Below are positions 62,076 to 64,000 of a stretch of 64,000 bases of DNA, piece after piece. Source of the DNA: Ptychodera flava. Its lineage: Eukaryota; Hemichordata; Enteropneusta; Ptychoderidae. Location: assembly GCF_041260155.1 (NCBI RefSeq), contig NW_027248293.1, forward strand, positions 1 through 64,000, given 5' to 3'. A program made the translations under genes and the position numbers. Within the stretch, counting starts at the first letter, position 1, and each line of letters begins with the position of its first letter. The notes under the pieces are model-generated. The model was not told where the DNA came from, ran no database searches, and saw only the letters and a program-made list of their open reading frames with translations.

Positions 62076-62226
62076 TTAAAGCCCCCACTCAATTATCAGA
62101 TTTATCTAATATAAATATTATTTCCTTGATAAAATATTCAATGGAAAACAAAGAATGACAAACTGTTAATGGGCTGTTGACACATTTGCTAATGCGAGAA
62201 CCTGGGATTGAGAAGGGCGCCTTTAA
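62076..62226. mobile_element. 147-bp MITE at a TTAA site
   Basis: Present only in the distal copy; the proximal copy reads straight through (CATCATATTAAACTTGAAC). The insert starts AAAGCCCCCACTCAATTATC and ends GAGAAGGGCGCCTTT, an imperfect inverted repeat of about 26 bp, with TTAA at 62,076-62,079 and 62,223-62,226. A TTAA duplication is typical of piggyBac-like elements. Confidence 0.7.
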
Positions 62227-63134
62227 CTTGAACTAATGTTGAAAATTTCGCCGATTTTGCTTTTTTAATTAAATATGTGCCACCAGCTCTCAACCAGCGA
62301 TCGATGACTCCTGACCAGCGCGATCAAGTTTAGTAGGGGTACAATTCGGTGAACAATTTTGTCAGAAAAATAACTGAGTTTATCTCATTTTTGTCCGTTA
62401 TAGCAAAGTTTGATACCCGATGTGTATGTCTATATACGAGGAACTGCTCGATGTTGCATGGTCATCATTTGAGCACAGTTCTGTGACAGAACTAGCTTCT
62501 AAATATAGGACAATGCGCGCGACATTGGCACTTTGCATCAAAATGCAGACAACTTTGCTTCGGTTCATTCTGCGGCTATGTCTCAACTTGATGCAGGAGT
62601 TGCAAGCATTTTATATGCTTGCTTGCAGTGTTAATGTCGTCGGTTTCGATAGACACCAAGCCCAGTTTTTCAACATTGTCATATTGCCAGTACAGTCTGA
62701 GTGTTTTGTCTAAATTTGCAGACAAATGCCGATTTGTATGTGGTCGATGTATACTCTGACTTAAGCAATTACCATGTTGGACTAAATCACATTTATTTCT
62801 ATGCAATACACTGTACAACTCAACAGATTTTGAAACTAAAGTTGAACAGTATTTACAGGGGTTTCGTTAAAAGCCGGCCACCGGTCATACGGCCGCCTGT
62901 TATTACCTGAAAATCGTGTAATTGTTGTGCTTCCTACAGAAATGAATAGCTAGTAACAAACAGCATGTCGCCAAAAGTTTACAATGATCTGTATCCTTAA
63001 TGCTGAATTACTTGTTTTTCAACACTTTTGCGGTGTTTTCAGTGAAAATTTTGTGTTCATTTCGTTCGCATTTGTCGATCACGCAATGCCTCGCTAAGCT
63101 TACAGCACTAGGTACCACCAGTACCGCGGGGAAT

Positions 63135-63338
63135 CACAGGCGCTCCTTAGGTGGGTCGTCTGCTAAGTAGATCGTTTTTCGGATCGATCTATTGATCCCG
63201 TAGTCGATATGCCCGCCACTGCAACCTAAATAGGTTAACCTAATTAGGTTGCAGTGGCGGGCATATCGACTACGGGATCAATAGATCGATCCGAAAATCG
63301 ATCTACTTAGCAGACGACCCAGCTAAGGAGCGCCTGTG
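63135..63338. mobile_element. 204-bp near-perfect hairpin MITE, 8-bp target duplication
   Basis: CACAGGCGCTCCTTAG begins a left arm of about 93 bp that pairs with the right arm with only two mismatches by eye, around a tip at AATAGGTTAACCTAATT. It is flanked by CGGGGAAT (63,127-63,134) and CACGGAAT (63,339-63,346). The proximal copy has the empty site ACCGCACGGAATACGTC. An 8-bp duplication suggests a hAT-type non-autonomous element. Confidence 0.85.
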
Positions 63339-63458
63339 CACGGAATACGTCGATACAACGTACACAGCTGGTTGGAGGTTAGAGGTCATTGAGCTTGTGC
63401 CATAACGCAACATTGCATCGGCCATGAGATGTGAGTGAAGTGATTCAGTTGGGTCGAA

Positions 63459-63490
63459 ATGGAGAAATACAGACGGGTTGATGACGAAAG
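63459..63490 (+). CDS. distal copy of the possible short first exon
   Basis: Identical ATG, reading MEKYRRVDDE, and AAAG|GTACAG donor as at 53,937-53,968. No downstream exon is visible before the window ends. Confidence 0.25.
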
Positions 63491-63592
63491 GTACAGTTTA
63501 TGGCAATTTCTCAGATCATATTGATACTTATGCGGCGTTTTATGAATATTTATCAGGAAATGTTTCTTCTGAATGCATCAGCATTCGCCCCT

Positions 63593-64000
63593 ACAGTAGC
63601 AATGCCAACCAATTATTATGCTAATGAGATACCTGAAAAAAGTCAGTTAAATTTGGGTCACTTACACCTGAAAAGTGAAAATATGACAGCTATCAAACAT
63701 TGATTATGCACGACTTTATTTTTTCACTGTATTTTGGGTCCACATGCAATGTTTACAAATTGCACCATTACACCCAAAAATGACATATTTGTTTTTCATG
63801 TGTAAAAGAAGCTATTTCATTGCATTTGTAGCATTTCTATGTCTAATCCCATTTTGAGTATGAATCCACTTGGATTATACGCAAAATTACGCTATAAAAA
63901 TATGATAAAGGTCAAAGGTCAAAATTAGCCAATCACATCCTGTTTTTAAAAAGTCCTTTCATTGAATTTCACAATTAATTATGCATGCCGCTGTGCATAA
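63593..64000. other. unique sequence, no gene seen
   Basis: Homology to the proximal copy ends near 63,592. The rest is AT-rich with no supported feature. Confidence 0.4.

Larger units (their letters stand above)
56680..63592. repeat. segmental duplication, distal copy
   Basis: It matches 43,984-48,830 up to about 61,530 and then switches to matching 52,330-54,070. The 3.5 kb that lies between those parts in the proximal copy is absent, and the switch falls just before the (GT)n tract of an R unit. It carries two extra insertions (62,076-62,226 and 63,135-63,338) and lacks 54 bp. Most other differences are substitutions and one-base homopolymer indels. Confidence 0.85.

Noticed and set aside
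53273-62910. Shared ORF (MQELQAFYMLACSVNVVGFD) in both duplicates as a gene
   Set aside because: Length and frame differ between the copies because of one-base indels, and there is no domain or splice support.

Overview
This is an AT-rich, repeat-dense stretch of nuclear DNA from an animal. The evidence is spliced exons with GT/AG borders, polyA signals, non-LTR retrotransposons with APE-type endonuclease and reverse transcriptase, an animal-type EnSpm/CACTA transposase, a hAT-like fragment and many foldback elements. The mix of families, including a LINE with an N-terminal 2A-like NPGP motif, points to a marine invertebrate, perhaps a basal deuterostome (hemichordate, cephalochordate or echinoderm). 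The species cannot be fixed from the sequence alone. There are no bacterial operons, CRISPR arrays, rRNA genes or convincing tRNA genes.

Layout. 1-5.9 kb: no gene; two foldback elements and a long CT/CA microsatellite. 5.9-8.9 kb (minus): an almost full-length EnSpm transposase broken only by single-base deletions. 9-15.7 kb: a MITE, a decayed hAT-like fragment, a 2.1-2.2 kb-spaced direct duplication and a short foldback. 16.5-22.8 kb (plus): a five-exon gene for a basic protein of about 320 residues. Its 4.3 kb first intron holds a 2.8 kb long-terminal-inverted-repeat element and a 0.6 kb foldback. 23.05-23.85 kb: a 120-bp tandem array. 23.9-26.0 kb: a recent 5'-truncated L1-like LINE with 15-bp target duplications. 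26.2-27.6 kb (minus): a low-complexity coding exon. 28.7-35.2 kb (minus): a decayed, probably transposon-derived gene split by a CR1-like, 2A-bearing LINE. 35.5-39.6 kb: small tandem repeats and little else.

39.7-63.6 kb is a mosaic of one local, apparently noncoding repeat family (called R here), a shorter module tandemly arrayed in a two-unit higher-order pattern, a Rex1-like LINE tail, and a segmental duplication. The proximal copy is 43,984-54,070 and the distal copy 56,680-63,592. The distal copy looks like the proximal one after an approximately 3.5 kb collapse between two R units, then insertion of two MITEs whose empty sites survive in the proximal copy. A short signal-anchor-like first exon is intact in the proximal copy and has lost its ATG and splice donor in the distal copy.

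The genes do not form a pathway. The main stories are transposon nesting, a segmental duplication whose history can be read, and repeated one-base shortening of homopolymers in otherwise open frames, which raises the possibility of assembly error. I did not find a coherent new biological system.
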